Source of the DNA: JBCBDX01 sp039822005
GTDB lineage: Bacteria; Pseudomonadota; Alphaproteobacteria; Rhizobiales; Rhizobiaceae
Assembly: GCA_039822005.1 (NCBI GenBank)
Contig: JBCBMZ010000001.1
Coordinates: 620,001 to 684,000, forward strand
Direction of reading: 5' to 3'
Length of the DNA stretch: 64,000 nucleotides
Below, in pieces: positions 17,003 to 24,764 of this stretch. The notes beneath the pieces are model-generated. The model was not told where the DNA came from. It made no database searches and saw nothing but the letters and a program-made list of their open reading frames with translations. The translations under genes and the position numbers were made by a program. The first letter of the stretch is position 1, and each line of letters begins with the position of its first letter.

Positions 17003-18142
17003 ATGTTTGGTCAGCCACTGACAATCGAAGACCTACGCAGGCGCGCCGAATTCCGCGTGCCGCGCATGTTTTATGATTATGCCGATTCCGGCTCTTGGAC
17101 TGAAGGCACCTATCGGGATAATGAAGATGCGTTTCAGCGAATTAAAATTCGCCAACGCGTCGCCGTTGACATTGAACATCGCTCAGTCAAATCAAAAATG
17201 CTTGGCCGGGAAGTGGCAATGCCGGTTGCACTTGCACCTGTCGGCCTCACAGGTATGCAACATGCCGATGGCGAGATCGAAGCCGCCGCTGCTGCGCAAC
17301 GATTCGGTGTGCCCTTTACGCTTTCCACGATGAGCATATGCTCCATTGAGGCTGTCGCCGCGGCTACGCACCAACCCTTCTGGTTCCAGCTTTATGTCAT
17401 GCGTGATCGGGGTTTCGTGAAGGACTTGATCAACCGTGCAAAGGATGCCGGATGTGATGCGCTTGTTGTGACACTGGATCTGCAAGTGCTCGGTCAGCGG
17501 CATAAAGACATTCGAAACGGCCTGTCGGCCCCGCCCAAGCCGACACTGAAGTCGATACTCAATCTGATGATGAAGCCACAATGGTGCCTCGGTATGCTTG
17601 GTACCAAGAACCGTACATTTGGTAATATCGTCGGTCACGCTCCCGGCGTTACCAATATGACGAGCCTGTCCGAGTGGACGAATGAGCAGTTTGACCCGTC
17701 ACTAAGTTGGGAATCCATTGAATGGATCAAGTCGGTTTGGGGTGGCAAGCTGATCCTCAAAGGCATCAATGATGTTGAGGACGCCAAAATCGCGGCCCAA
17801 ACGGGTGCAGATGCGATTGTGGTCTCCAACCATGGTGGACGTCAGCTCGACGGAGCCGCCGCATCCATTGACGTCCTTGCCCCCATTGTGGACGCTGTCG
17901 GTGACAAAATCGAAATTCACATGGATTCAGGAATCCGTTCCGGCCAAGACGTCTTCAAAGCTGTGGCGCTCGGCGCCAAATCCACTTTTATCGGTCGCGC
18001 CTTTATCTACGGGCTCGGCGCTATGGGCGGCGATGGTGTTACCAAGGCGCTTGAAATCATCCATGGCGAGCTGGACAAGACAATGGGCTTTGCCGGAGAA
18101 ACCGACATCGGAAATGTCGGGCGGCACAACCTCCTGCCATAA
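17003..18142 (+). CDS. lldD: FMN-dependent L-lactate dehydrogenase / alpha-hydroxyacid dehydrogenase
   Basis: Oxidises L-lactate to pyruvate at the inner face of the membrane and passes electrons to the quinone pool; FMN TIM barrel of the glycolate oxidase/LldD family. 379 residues. Family marks: FYDYADSGSWTEGTYRDNED near the N-terminus, PVGLTGMQHADGE, PFTLSTMSICSIE, FQLYVMRDR, LVVTLDLQVLGQRHKDIRNG, the catalytic His in IVVSNHGGRQLDGA and the FMN-phosphate site HMDSGIRSGQDVFKAVALGA. GGGAG is 6 bases before the ATG. Its stop is 6 bases from that of the FadR-type regulator gene. L-lactate is the most likely substrate, but other 2-hydroxyacids are possible given the glycolate oxidase genes 3.5 kb away. 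Confidence 0.9.
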   Translation: MFGQPLTIEDLRRRAEFRVPRMFYDYADSGSWTEGTYRDNEDAFQRIKIRQRVAVDIEHRSVKSKMLGREVAMPVALAPVGLTGMQHADGEIEAAAAAQRFGVPFTLSTMSICSIEAVAAATHQPFWFQLYVMRDRGFVKDLINRAKDAGCDALVVTLDLQVLGQRHKDIRNGLSAPPKPTLKSILNLMMKPQWCLGMLGTKNRTFGNIVGHAPGVTNMTSLSEWTNEQFDPSLSWESIEWIKSVWGGKLILKGINDVEDAKIAAQTGADAIVVSNHGGRQLDGAAASIDVLAPIVDAVGDKIEIHMDSGIRSGQDVFKAVALGAKSTFIGRAFIYGLGAMGGDGVTKALEIIHGELDKTMGFAGETDIGNVGRHNLLP

Positions 18143-18148
18143 ACGGGT

Positions 18149-18925
18149 TCAGCTGTGTTCGCGTTGAACTTTGCGAAGGCGCGAAACATTTTCCCAAGCC
18201 TCGGCCTTTTCAGCTTCGCGCTTACACTTTTCAACAAATTCCATATGGGCTTGTGCACTCACGCTGGCCAGTTCAGGGTCGCCCGCAATGATGGCATCGT
18301 AAATCGCTTCATGCTGTTCGAGCAATTTGTCCCGCGCTCCTGGAAATCCGTATACAAGCGAGCGGGAAAAGAACGCGCCATTGGCCAGCAATCGGTAGCA
18401 AGACCGCAGGGTATGCAAAAGGATAACGTTGTGCGCGCATTCGCAGATGGCCTGATGGAACTCGACATCCAGCGCCGCTTCTTCCTGGAAGTCCGACTTT
18501 TTATGGGATGAACGCATCCGGTCCATAATGTCACTTAGGATTCTCTTATCATGATCGGTGGCGCGCTGGGCGGCGAAGGTGGCGGCGATACCCTCAACTT
18601 CGCGGCGATATTCCAGATAATCGGCGGTTGCCTTTGGGTGGGCTGCGATCAGCTCCAGCATCGTTTTGGAAAACACATCGCCAATCACATCGGCAACATG
18701 CGTGCCACCGCCATGACGTGTGGCCAGAAGCCCCTTGGCTTCAAGCTCTTTCAGCGCATCTCTGAGCACTGGTCTTGAAACGCCCAGCTGTTCGGATAGT
18801 TCGCGTTCGCTGGGCAGCTTGTCCCCGACGCGCAACACACCTTCCAAGATCAACTCTTCGATCTGGGAACAAACTTCGTTTGCCGTCCGCGCCTGAGCGA
18901 TCGGCGAAAAAATCGCGCTGTCCAT
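18149..18925 (-). CDS. FadR-subfamily GntR transcriptional regulator (LldR/GlcC-like)
   Basis: 258 residues: a winged-helix domain at about 10-75 (IEELILEGVLRVGDKLPSER, ELSEQLGVSRPVLRDALKEL, GLLATRHGGGTHV) and an all-helical FCD ligand domain behind it (VEFHQAICECAHN, HEAIYDAIIAGDPELA). FCD regulators commonly sense 2-hydroxyacids such as lactate (LldR, LldP operon) or glycolate (GlcC). The start at 18925 follows GGAGGAG by 4 bases. It converges on lldD and diverges from the DUF3422 gene. An ATTGGT/ACCAAT inverted repeat lies just upstream, and a related one precedes glcD, so autoregulation and control of glcDEF are plausible. Confidence 0.87.
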   Translation of the reverse strand: MDSAIFSPIAQARTANEVCSQIEELILEGVLRVGDKLPSERELSEQLGVSRPVLRDALKELEAKGLLATRHGGGTHVADVIGDVFSKTMLELIAAHPKATADYLEYRREVEGIAATFAAQRATDHDKRILSDIMDRMRSSHKKSDFQEEAALDVEFHQAICECAHNVILLHTLRSCYRLLANGAFFSRSLVYGFPGARDKLLEQHEAIYDAIIAGDPELASVSAQAHMEFVEKCKREAEKAEAWENVSRLRKVQREHS

Positions 18926-18963
18926 TATACTCCTCCGACAATAACGTAACCCCTTGCGGCTTA

Positions 18964-18986
18964 ATTGGTCAATTGAGTTTACCAAT
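18964..18986. promoter_or_regulatory. Candidate FadR/GntR operator upstream of the regulator gene
   Basis: Inverted repeat ATTGGT-N11-ACCAAT. The right half AATTGAGTTTACCAAT (18971-18986) closely matches the glcD upstream box AATTGTTTACCAATT (21669-21683). It lies 39-61 bases upstream of the regulator start. Confidence 0.5.
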
Positions 18987-19115
18987 GTGGTTTCTGATGC
19001 TGTGTTGAGCGATCGGGGTGGTCGAAAGTTGCGGAAAGACTATTTACATGAGGGAAAAAATGGGGGTGTTTTGTTGAGCACTGATACGAAACGGAAAAGC
19101 GGCACGAAAGTGAGC

Positions 19116-20432
19116 ATGGGAGCTGAACCATCGATGTTGAGCACGCGGCCGACCCAGAAGGCCAGCGCATCGGTGCTTGGTTTCCCGGCCCATGCCGAAC
19201 GCGCTCTTGCGCTTGGCGAAATTCACGCGCGGCCGGCCCCCATTTTGGAAAGTCCACGGTCGCTGATCAAATTGTGTTTTATAACCGAGGGTGGGCGAGG
19301 CGTCGATCAGGCGGTATTGGCCGAACTGTCCCGCTCAAACGGGACAGCGCCGCCCGCTGAAAGCGCCCGTCACCATCGTGTTGTGACAGGCAAAGGAAGC
19401 ATCTGGTGGGAGCGCCACACGGAGGCGTCGACCTATTTGTGGGAAGGCCCTGCAGCCAAGTCCTTCAACGATCCGGTGCCGGGCCACCCTTTCGGTGATG
19501 CATTTCCGGCGCCAGGTTCCCTGTTGGCCGGTGTGCGCATTGATATTCAAGAATATACCGATGACTTCGAGGCCGAACTCGTCAACTTTGACCGGCGTAC
19601 CCTTTGTTGCTCGATCACCCGCAATGGACTTGCGGTCATTGCATCTGATTTTCGTCAGGACGAGCACGGGCTAACCCGTATGATCATCTTTGACAAGGGA
19701 ATGGCGCCGCAACGTCTTGGTGCCGTTGCCCAGCGTCTCTTTGACATCGAGATATACCGGACAATGGCTCTTCTGGGCCTTCCACTCGCACAACGCCTGT
19801 CGCCGCGTATGCGGGCTGATGAAGATCGACTGACCGAACTGACACAGCGCATGCGAGGCATTGAACCGGGTGATGCTGAAGAGCTTTTGGATGAGATAAC
19901 GGCGCTAGCTGCCGGTTTGGAAGCCGATGCTGCATCAAGCCTCTATCGCTTTGGTGCCAGCCGCGCCTACCACAATATTGTCGTTGACCGATTGCAGGGG
20001 TTGGAGAGTGAGCCGCTGCCCGGCTACGACACTTTTTCATTTTTTCTTGAAAAACGGCTGGCGCCAGCCATGCGCACCTGCCGCGCCATCGAAGAGCGCC
20101 AGGCCAACCTGTCACGCAAGCTGGCCCGAACCGCAAATTTGTTGCGCACTCGCATCGATGTGGAAGTGGAAAAGCAAAACCGGAATTTGCTTCGTTCCAT
20201 GGACAAGCGCGCCAAACTTCAACTACGTCTACAACAGACCGTTGAGGGTCTGTCTGTGGCGGCGGTTTCTTACTATGTTGTTGGTTTGATCGCCTACATT
20301 GTAAGCGGCGTGGATACATCAGTCTTTGGCGTGCCTTATCAGGCTATCGTGGCCGCCAGCGTGCCGATCGTCGTTTTGAGTATCTGGCTGATCGTGCGCC
20401 GTATCCGGCGAAAGCATTTGGAAAAGGATTGA
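19116..20432 (+). CDS. DUF3422 family protein
   Basis: 438 residues from ATG 19116. DUF3422 proteins are found in alpha- and betaproteobacteria and have no established function. Recognisable parts are LALGEIHARPAP at the N-terminus, RHHRVVTGKGSIWWERHTEA, HPFGDAFPAPGSLLAGVRID, YRTMALLGLPLAQRLSPRMR, and FFLEKRLAPAMRTCRAIEER, followed by a coiled region and two C-terminal membrane helices (YYVVGLIAYIVSGV and AIVAASVPIVVLSIWLIVRR). The open frame extends to 18954, but that part covers the regulator's promoter; starts at 19134 (ATG) or 19071 (TTG) are also possible. The tail-anchored form suggests the soluble domain sits in the cytoplasm at the inner membrane. Confidence 0.82.
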   Translation: MGAEPSMLSTRPTQKASASVLGFPAHAERALALGEIHARPAPILESPRSLIKLCFITEGGRGVDQAVLAELSRSNGTAPPAESARHHRVVTGKGSIWWERHTEASTYLWEGPAAKSFNDPVPGHPFGDAFPAPGSLLAGVRIDIQEYTDDFEAELVNFDRRTLCCSITRNGLAVIASDFRQDEHGLTRMIIFDKGMAPQRLGAVAQRLFDIEIYRTMALLGLPLAQRLSPRMRADEDRLTELTQRMRGIEPGDAEELLDEITALAAGLEADAASSLYRFGASRAYHNIVVDRLQGLESEPLPGYDTFSFFLEKRLAPAMRTCRAIEERQANLSRKLARTANLLRTRIDVEVEKQNRNLLRSMDKRAKLQLRLQQTVEGLSVAAVSYYVVGLIAYIVSGVDTSVFGVPYQAIVAASVPIVVLSIWLIVRRIRRKHLEKD

Positions 20433-20445
20433 CGCGTTTGGTGCT

Positions 20446-21459
20446 TTATGAAGCCGGACGTGAAGATCCGTTATATGCAACAGGGTTTTTGTGTTCGCCG
20501 TTCATAAAAGCTGAGTGCCCGTTGGTGTTCTTCGGTTTGTTCATCGGAATTTCAGGCACGACCCCTCGCTCCCAATAAGGGACTGTGCCAAAAAGCTCCG
20601 CCAAATAGTCGATGAAAAGCCGCACCTTGGCCGGCAAAAACTGGCGTGACGGGTAAATGGCAAAGATGCCCGTGTTTGACGTGCCCTGATAATCATCAAG
20701 AACGCGCACAAGTTTGCCGCTTGCCAAGTCAGTGCCGATGTCCCAGGTCGAGCGAAGGGCGATGCCAACACCTGCCAAAACCGCTTCACGAATAACTTCG
20801 GACGAGTTGGACGTGAGGGTGCCGTTCGGGCGGAATGTTTCAGACCCCTCCGGACCCTCCAGTTTCCAAACATCTGAAACCGCATGGGTAAGGCAATTGT
20901 GTTCGGCAAGCTCTGCAAGGCTCGTCGGTGCGCCATGGGCTTCTACATAGGCGGGTGTGGCGCACAGGATACGGCGCACGGGCGCCAGCTTTCTGGCCAC
21001 GAGGCTTGAGTCGGCAAGTTCGCCGATACGGATGGCCACATCAAAACCTTCGCCAACTATGTCCACTAGCTCATCGGAAAGCAAAATATTGACGGTAAGG
21101 TCTTTGTTGCTGTCCATAAACGCAGACAGGTAGGGGGCGATATGCATGCGCCCGAACGAGGTTGGGGCACTCACCTTAAGCGTTCCACGGGCCAGGGCGG
21201 AGCGGCGCGATACGAACGACTCTGCCTCTTCGACGCCGGCAAGGATTGCCACCACACGCTCGTAAAAGCCTTGGCCGGCTTCAGTCAGTGCGATCTGGCG
21301 GGTCGTCCGTTGAAGAAGGCGGGTGCCCAGGCGGTCTTCCAATCGCCGTAGTCTCTTTGATACCACGGCAGGTGAAAGGCCCAGCTCACGGCCGGCGGCT
21401 GACATGCTACCAGCCGAAACCACACGCGCGAAAATTTCCAAGTCGCCAAAGTTGCTCAT
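20446..21459 (-). CDS. LysR-family transcriptional regulator
   Basis: 337 residues. N-terminal winged helix-turn-helix: FARVVSAGSMSAAGRELGLS, then PAVVSKRLRRLEDRLGTRLL. The effector domain includes GTLKVSAPTSFGRMHIAPYL and DVAIRIGELADSSLVARKLA, placing it in the CrgA/YafC-like group of LysR proteins. The C-terminus has an extra polar tail of about 30 residues after the usual end (from about 308). Two ATG codons overlap at 21462 and 21459; AGGG upstream favours 21459. It diverges from glcD across 236 bases and could act on that promoter, although the visible palindrome there fits a GntR protein better. Confidence 0.87.
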   Translation of the reverse strand: MSNFGDLEIFARVVSAGSMSAAGRELGLSPAVVSKRLRRLEDRLGTRLLQRTTRQIALTEAGQGFYERVVAILAGVEEAESFVSRRSALARGTLKVSAPTSFGRMHIAPYLSAFMDSNKDLTVNILLSDELVDIVGEGFDVAIRIGELADSSLVARKLAPVRRILCATPAYVEAHGAPTSLAELAEHNCLTHAVSDVWKLEGPEGSETFRPNGTLTSNSSEVIREAVLAGVGIALRSTWDIGTDLASGKLVRVLDDYQGTSNTGIFAIYPSRQFLPAKVRLFIDYLAELFGTVPYWERGVVPEIPMNKPKNTNGHSAFMNGEHKNPVAYNGSSRPAS

Positions 21460-21661
21460 CATGTCCCTGCGCGATCCATTATTCTCAGCTAGGGCGGTCA
21501 GACGCATTAGCACCCCACAAATGCGAAAAACCGGTGCTGTATATGTGCTTTAAATGCGAAGATAGCGAAAAAATACCGGTTTCGGTAGGGGGGGTGTCAA
21601 ATTCGCTCAATCCGCTAACATGTGCTTGTCCTCCTGCGGGCTTTACCCCCGCGCGCAAAAG

Positions 21662-21685
21662 TGGTAAAAATTGTTTACCAATTGG
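21662..21685. promoter_or_regulatory. Candidate GntR/FadR operator upstream of glcD
   Basis: Perfect TGGTAAA-N5-TTTACCA (21662-21680), overlapping a second palindrome AATTG-N5-CAATT (21669-21683). It lies directly before the GGAGG ribosome site of glcD (21684-21688), a position suited to repression. FadR-subfamily operators share TGGT...ACCA half-sites. Confidence 0.6.
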
Positions 21686-21695
21686 AGGATTGGTT

Positions 21696-23153
21696 ATGCA
21701 AGTCATCGAGTTTTTGGAGCCGGATGCGCAGGTGATCTCGCGGCGTGGTGAAATCGTTTCACGTCTACGCAGCCTATTGCCGGCAGAGTGTGTGATCGAC
21801 GACCCGCGCGAACTAACACCTTTCGAGACCGACGCCTTTACAGCCTACAAGCGTGTACCATTGGCAGTCATTTTGCCGGAAACGACCGAGCAAGTGGCCG
21901 GAGCCCTTAAGCTTTGCCGTGACATGGGCGTGCCCGTCGTGCCACGCGGTGCGGGCACATCCCTTTCCGGTGGTGCGATACCGCAAGAAGACGCTGTTGT
22001 GATTGGCGTTTCGAAGATGACGCGTGTGCTAGATGTCGACTACCAAAACCGCACCGCGACGGTTGAGGCAGGTGTTACGAACCTTGCCATCTCCGATGTC
22101 GTGTCGAAAGACGGATTTTTCTACGCCCCCGATCCGTCGTCGCAGTTGGCGTGCACAATTGGCGGCAATATCGGCATGAACTCCGGCGGTGCTCACTGTC
22201 TGAAATACGGCGTGACAACCAATAACCTGCTCGGATTGAAGCTGGTTTTGCTGGACGGCACCATCATTGAATTGGGTGGAAAAGCTCTCGATGCGCCAGG
22301 CCTCGATTTGTTGGGCCTTCTATGCGGCTCCGAGGGCCAGTTAGGTATCATCACTGAAGCGACCGTCCGCATTATTGCCAAGCCGGAAGGCGCGCGCCCT
22401 GTCCTCTTTGGTTTTGACGATCCGGAAGTTGCTGGCGCATGTGTGTCGGACATCATCGCGTCTGGCATCATCCCGGTCGCGATCGAGTTTATGGACAAGC
22501 CGGCCATCGACATCTGCGAGGCATTTGCAAAGGCCGGATATCCAATGGATGTGGAGGCTTTGCTGATCGTTGAAGTTGAAGGCTCTGCTGCCGAAATGGA
22601 TGACATGCTCAAGAGCATCATTCGCATTGCCAAGAGGCACAATGTCAAGTCCATCAAAGAGAGCCAAACAGCAACGCAAGCAGCCCAGATTTGGAAGGGA
22701 CGCAAATCAGCCTTTGGTGCCACCGGGCGCATCGCCGATTACATCTGCATGGATGGAACCGTCCCGCTCGGGCAGCTCTCCTTTGTATTGCGTGAGACCT
22801 ACAAAATCATAGGCGAATATGGATTGCAGGTCGCCAATGTGTTCCACGCCGGTGACGGCAACATGCACCCGCTTATCCTTTACAATGTCAATGACCCCGA
22901 TGAGGCCGCCAAAGCCGAAGCTGCGGGCATGGATATATTGAAGCTATGCGTAGACGCCGGTGGATGCCTGACGGGTGAACATGGCGTCGGTATCGAAAAA
23001 CGTGATCTCATGTTGCATCAGTTTAACGAAACCGACCTCGACCAGCAGATGGCGGTTCGCACGGCTTTTGATCCGGGTTGGCTGATGAACCCGTCAAAAG
23101 TCTTTCCCCTTGAAATGACCGCGCGCCTGATTGAAACCAAGAGCGCAGCATGA
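21696..23153 (+). CDS. glcD: Glycolate oxidase subunit GlcD (FAD-linked)
   Basis: FAD subunit of the membrane-associated glycolate (or D-lactate) dehydrogenase GlcDEF, which oxidises glycolate to glyoxylate. 485 residues. FAD-binding type 4 domain with VPVVPRGAGTSLSGGAIP and DPSSQLACTIGGNIGMNSGG, and a C-terminal FAD-oxidase domain with VFHAGDGNMHPLI and CLTGEHGVGIEKRDLM. The ATG at 21696 follows GGAGG by 7 bases; the frame is open further upstream, over the LysR gene, but that part is not GlcD. It overlaps glcE by four bases. A palindromic operator candidate covers the region just before the ribosome site. Confidence 0.95.
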   Translation: MQVIEFLEPDAQVISRRGEIVSRLRSLLPAECVIDDPRELTPFETDAFTAYKRVPLAVILPETTEQVAGALKLCRDMGVPVVPRGAGTSLSGGAIPQEDAVVIGVSKMTRVLDVDYQNRTATVEAGVTNLAISDVVSKDGFFYAPDPSSQLACTIGGNIGMNSGGAHCLKYGVTTNNLLGLKLVLLDGTIIELGGKALDAPGLDLLGLLCGSEGQLGIITEATVRIIAKPEGARPVLFGFDDPEVAGACVSDIIASGIIPVAIEFMDKPAIDICEAFAKAGYPMDVEALLIVEVEGSAAEMDDMLKSIIRIAKRHNVKSIKESQTATQAAQIWKGRKSAFGATGRIADYICMDGTVPLGQLSFVLRETYKIIGEYGLQVANVFHAGDGNMHPLILYNVNDPDEAAKAEAAGMDILKLCVDAGGCLTGEHGVGIEKRDLMLHQFNETDLDQQMAVRTAFDPGWLMNPSKVFPLEMTARLIETKSAA

Positions 23154-24367
23154 GCGGTCAGGCTTGGACACCGGGAACAGAAGAGGAAGCCGCTGCGCTC
23201 ATTGGTTCTGCGGCGTCCGAAAATCGCCAGTTGCGTTTGGTCGGGACGGGAACGAAGTCGGATGCAATTGCCGATGAGGGCGATGTACTGTCTTCGCTCG
23301 GTTTAAGTGGCATCATGGCCTACAATCCGGCCGAACTGGTGATCACGGCGAGAGCTGGCACGCAAATGACTGTCATCGAACAAGCGCTCGATGAGCATAA
23401 ACAGATGTTGGCGTTTGAACCGGGTCATTGGGGCGAGGCATTGGGCGCACCCGGTGGGCAGACAATCGGCGGCGTAGCGGCCACCAATCAATCGGGGTCG
23501 AGACGATTTGTGGCCGGTGCCGCGAGAGACAGTTTGCTTGGGGTGCGCTTTGTCAACGGCCGAGGTGAGATCATCAAGAATGGCGGACGGGTGATGAAAA
23601 ATGTCACCGGCCTGGATTTGGTAAAGCTTCTGGCGGGGTCATGGGGGTCGCTCGGCTTTTTGACCGAGGTCTCGTTTAAGGTCTTGCCGCGTCCTGCCAT
23701 GGAAAAAACCTTGGCCATTACCGTTGCAGACGACAGTGATGCTACCGTGATGATGGCCGCCGCTATGGCAACTTCCGCCGACATAACCGGCGCCGCTCAC
23801 CTGCCAGCCGAAACGGTCAAAGCGCTTGATACCGGTGTCCTCGGCGACATCAGTTCGACTTGCCTTTTGCGCTTCGAAGGCTTTGAAGCCAGCATCGATG
23901 AGCGCATTGGGCGGGTCAAACCACACTTGCCGCAAAATGACGGAATGACCGTTATCGATGCGGAGCAATCAACAAAGCTTTGGTCCGACGTCAATGATTT
24001 GACCATGTTTGCCCATGACAAAGAGATGGACCTGTGGAAGCTCTCATTGCCACCCTCGCAAGGTATCGGCGCGGCCAAGGCTTTGTGTGAACAAGGAAAT
24101 GCGAGCTGGTTTGCAGACTGGCAAGGCGGCCTGATTTGGCTTGCAACTGGCTTGTCTGCCGACATTGTTCGCGAAGTGGTACAAGGAAATGGCGGCCATG
24201 CAACGCTCATGCGGGTGGGCTCGCAGTCACAAACAACCGCGCCATTGTTTCAACCGCAATCAGCGGCAATCAGCACGCTGAGCCATGCGATCCAACAATC
24301 GCTTGACCCACAACATGTGTTCCGCTCACCGATGAATTTTCCAGTCAAAGGCCCAATGGCAGCATGA
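23150..24367 (+). CDS. glcE: Glycolate oxidase subunit GlcE (FAD-binding)
   Basis: Second FAD-binding subunit of glycolate dehydrogenase. 405 residues, close to the family. The FAD type 4 domain contains LVGTGTKSD, ITARAGTQMTVIEQALDEHK, FEPGHWGEALG and TIGGVAATNQSGSRRFVAGA, with VMKNVTGLDLVKLLAGSWGS following. The start overlaps the glcD stop as ATGA. The C-terminus ends HVFRSPMNFPVK, resembling the DPxxxFNPGR ending of related proteins. The next gene begins 18 bases downstream and is not glcF but a membrane protein. Confidence 0.94.
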   Translation: MSGQAWTPGTEEEAAALIGSAASENRQLRLVGTGTKSDAIADEGDVLSSLGLSGIMAYNPAELVITARAGTQMTVIEQALDEHKQMLAFEPGHWGEALGAPGGQTIGGVAATNQSGSRRFVAGAARDSLLGVRFVNGRGEIIKNGGRVMKNVTGLDLVKLLAGSWGSLGFLTEVSFKVLPRPAMEKTLAITVADDSDATVMMAAAMATSADITGAAHLPAETVKALDTGVLGDISSTCLLRFEGFEASIDERIGRVKPHLPQNDGMTVIDAEQSTKLWSDVNDLTMFAHDKEMDLWKLSLPPSQGIGAAKALCEQGNASWFADWQGGLIWLATGLSADIVREVVQGNGGHATLMRVGSQSQTTAPLFQPQSAAISTLSHAIQQSLDPQHVFRSPMNFPVKGPMAA

Positions 24368-24385
24368 ACGTGCAAGGAGTGTCAT

Positions 24386-24745
24386 ATGGCTGAATTTGGC
24401 AGCGAAGGTTGGTTTGATCCCGGCCACAAGAACGCGCAACTCATCTACATCTTGTTTTTTACCGCTTTCGTTCTTGGCGGAGTTCCGGCGATTGTCGGCG
24501 TAATCATCGCCTATTTGAACCGGGGCAAGATAGGTGGGTTGATTGACAACCACTACACATGGCTGATCCGCACTTTCTGGATTGGTTTTCTGTATATGTT
24601 TGTTGCCGCGCTTTTGTTGGGACTTGGCGTTGGTTTCCTGCTCGTCCTGGCGGTGATCGTTTGGACGCTCATTCGATTGGTGAAGGGCATTCAACGGTTA
24701 AACCGGAACCAATCGATGCCCGAAGTGACCACTTGGCTAGTTTAA
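24386..24745 (+). CDS. COG3671/DUF4870-like membrane protein inside the glc operon
   Basis: 119 residues, three to four membrane helices. It has the recognisable pattern of the COG3671 membrane proteins: AQLIYILFFTAFVLGGVPAI, then VIIAYLNRGKIGGLIDNHYT, IRTFWIGFLYMFV and IRLVKGIQRLNRNQ, ending PEVTTWLV. AAGGAG lies 7 bases before the ATG. It sits between glcE (18-base gap) and glcF (19-base gap), so it is surely part of the operon. No function is known; a place as membrane anchor or assembly factor for the soluble GlcDEF complex is only an inference from position. Confidence 0.85.
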   Translation: MAEFGSEGWFDPGHKNAQLIYILFFTAFVLGGVPAIVGVIIAYLNRGKIGGLIDNHYTWLIRTFWIGFLYMFVAALLLGLGVGFLLVLAVIVWTLIRLVKGIQRLNRNQSMPEVTTWLV

Positions 24746-24764
24746 CGGGCCGCAGGACAAAAAG

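Noticed and set aside
18954..19115. Longer start for the DUF3422 protein
   Set aside because: The extra 54 codons cover the promoter and operator region of the divergent FadR-type regulator and do not look like DUF3422 sequence.
21246..21695. Longer start for glcD
   Set aside because: The upstream 150 codons are antisense to the LysR gene; the GGAGG-led ATG at 21696 gives a normal GlcD.
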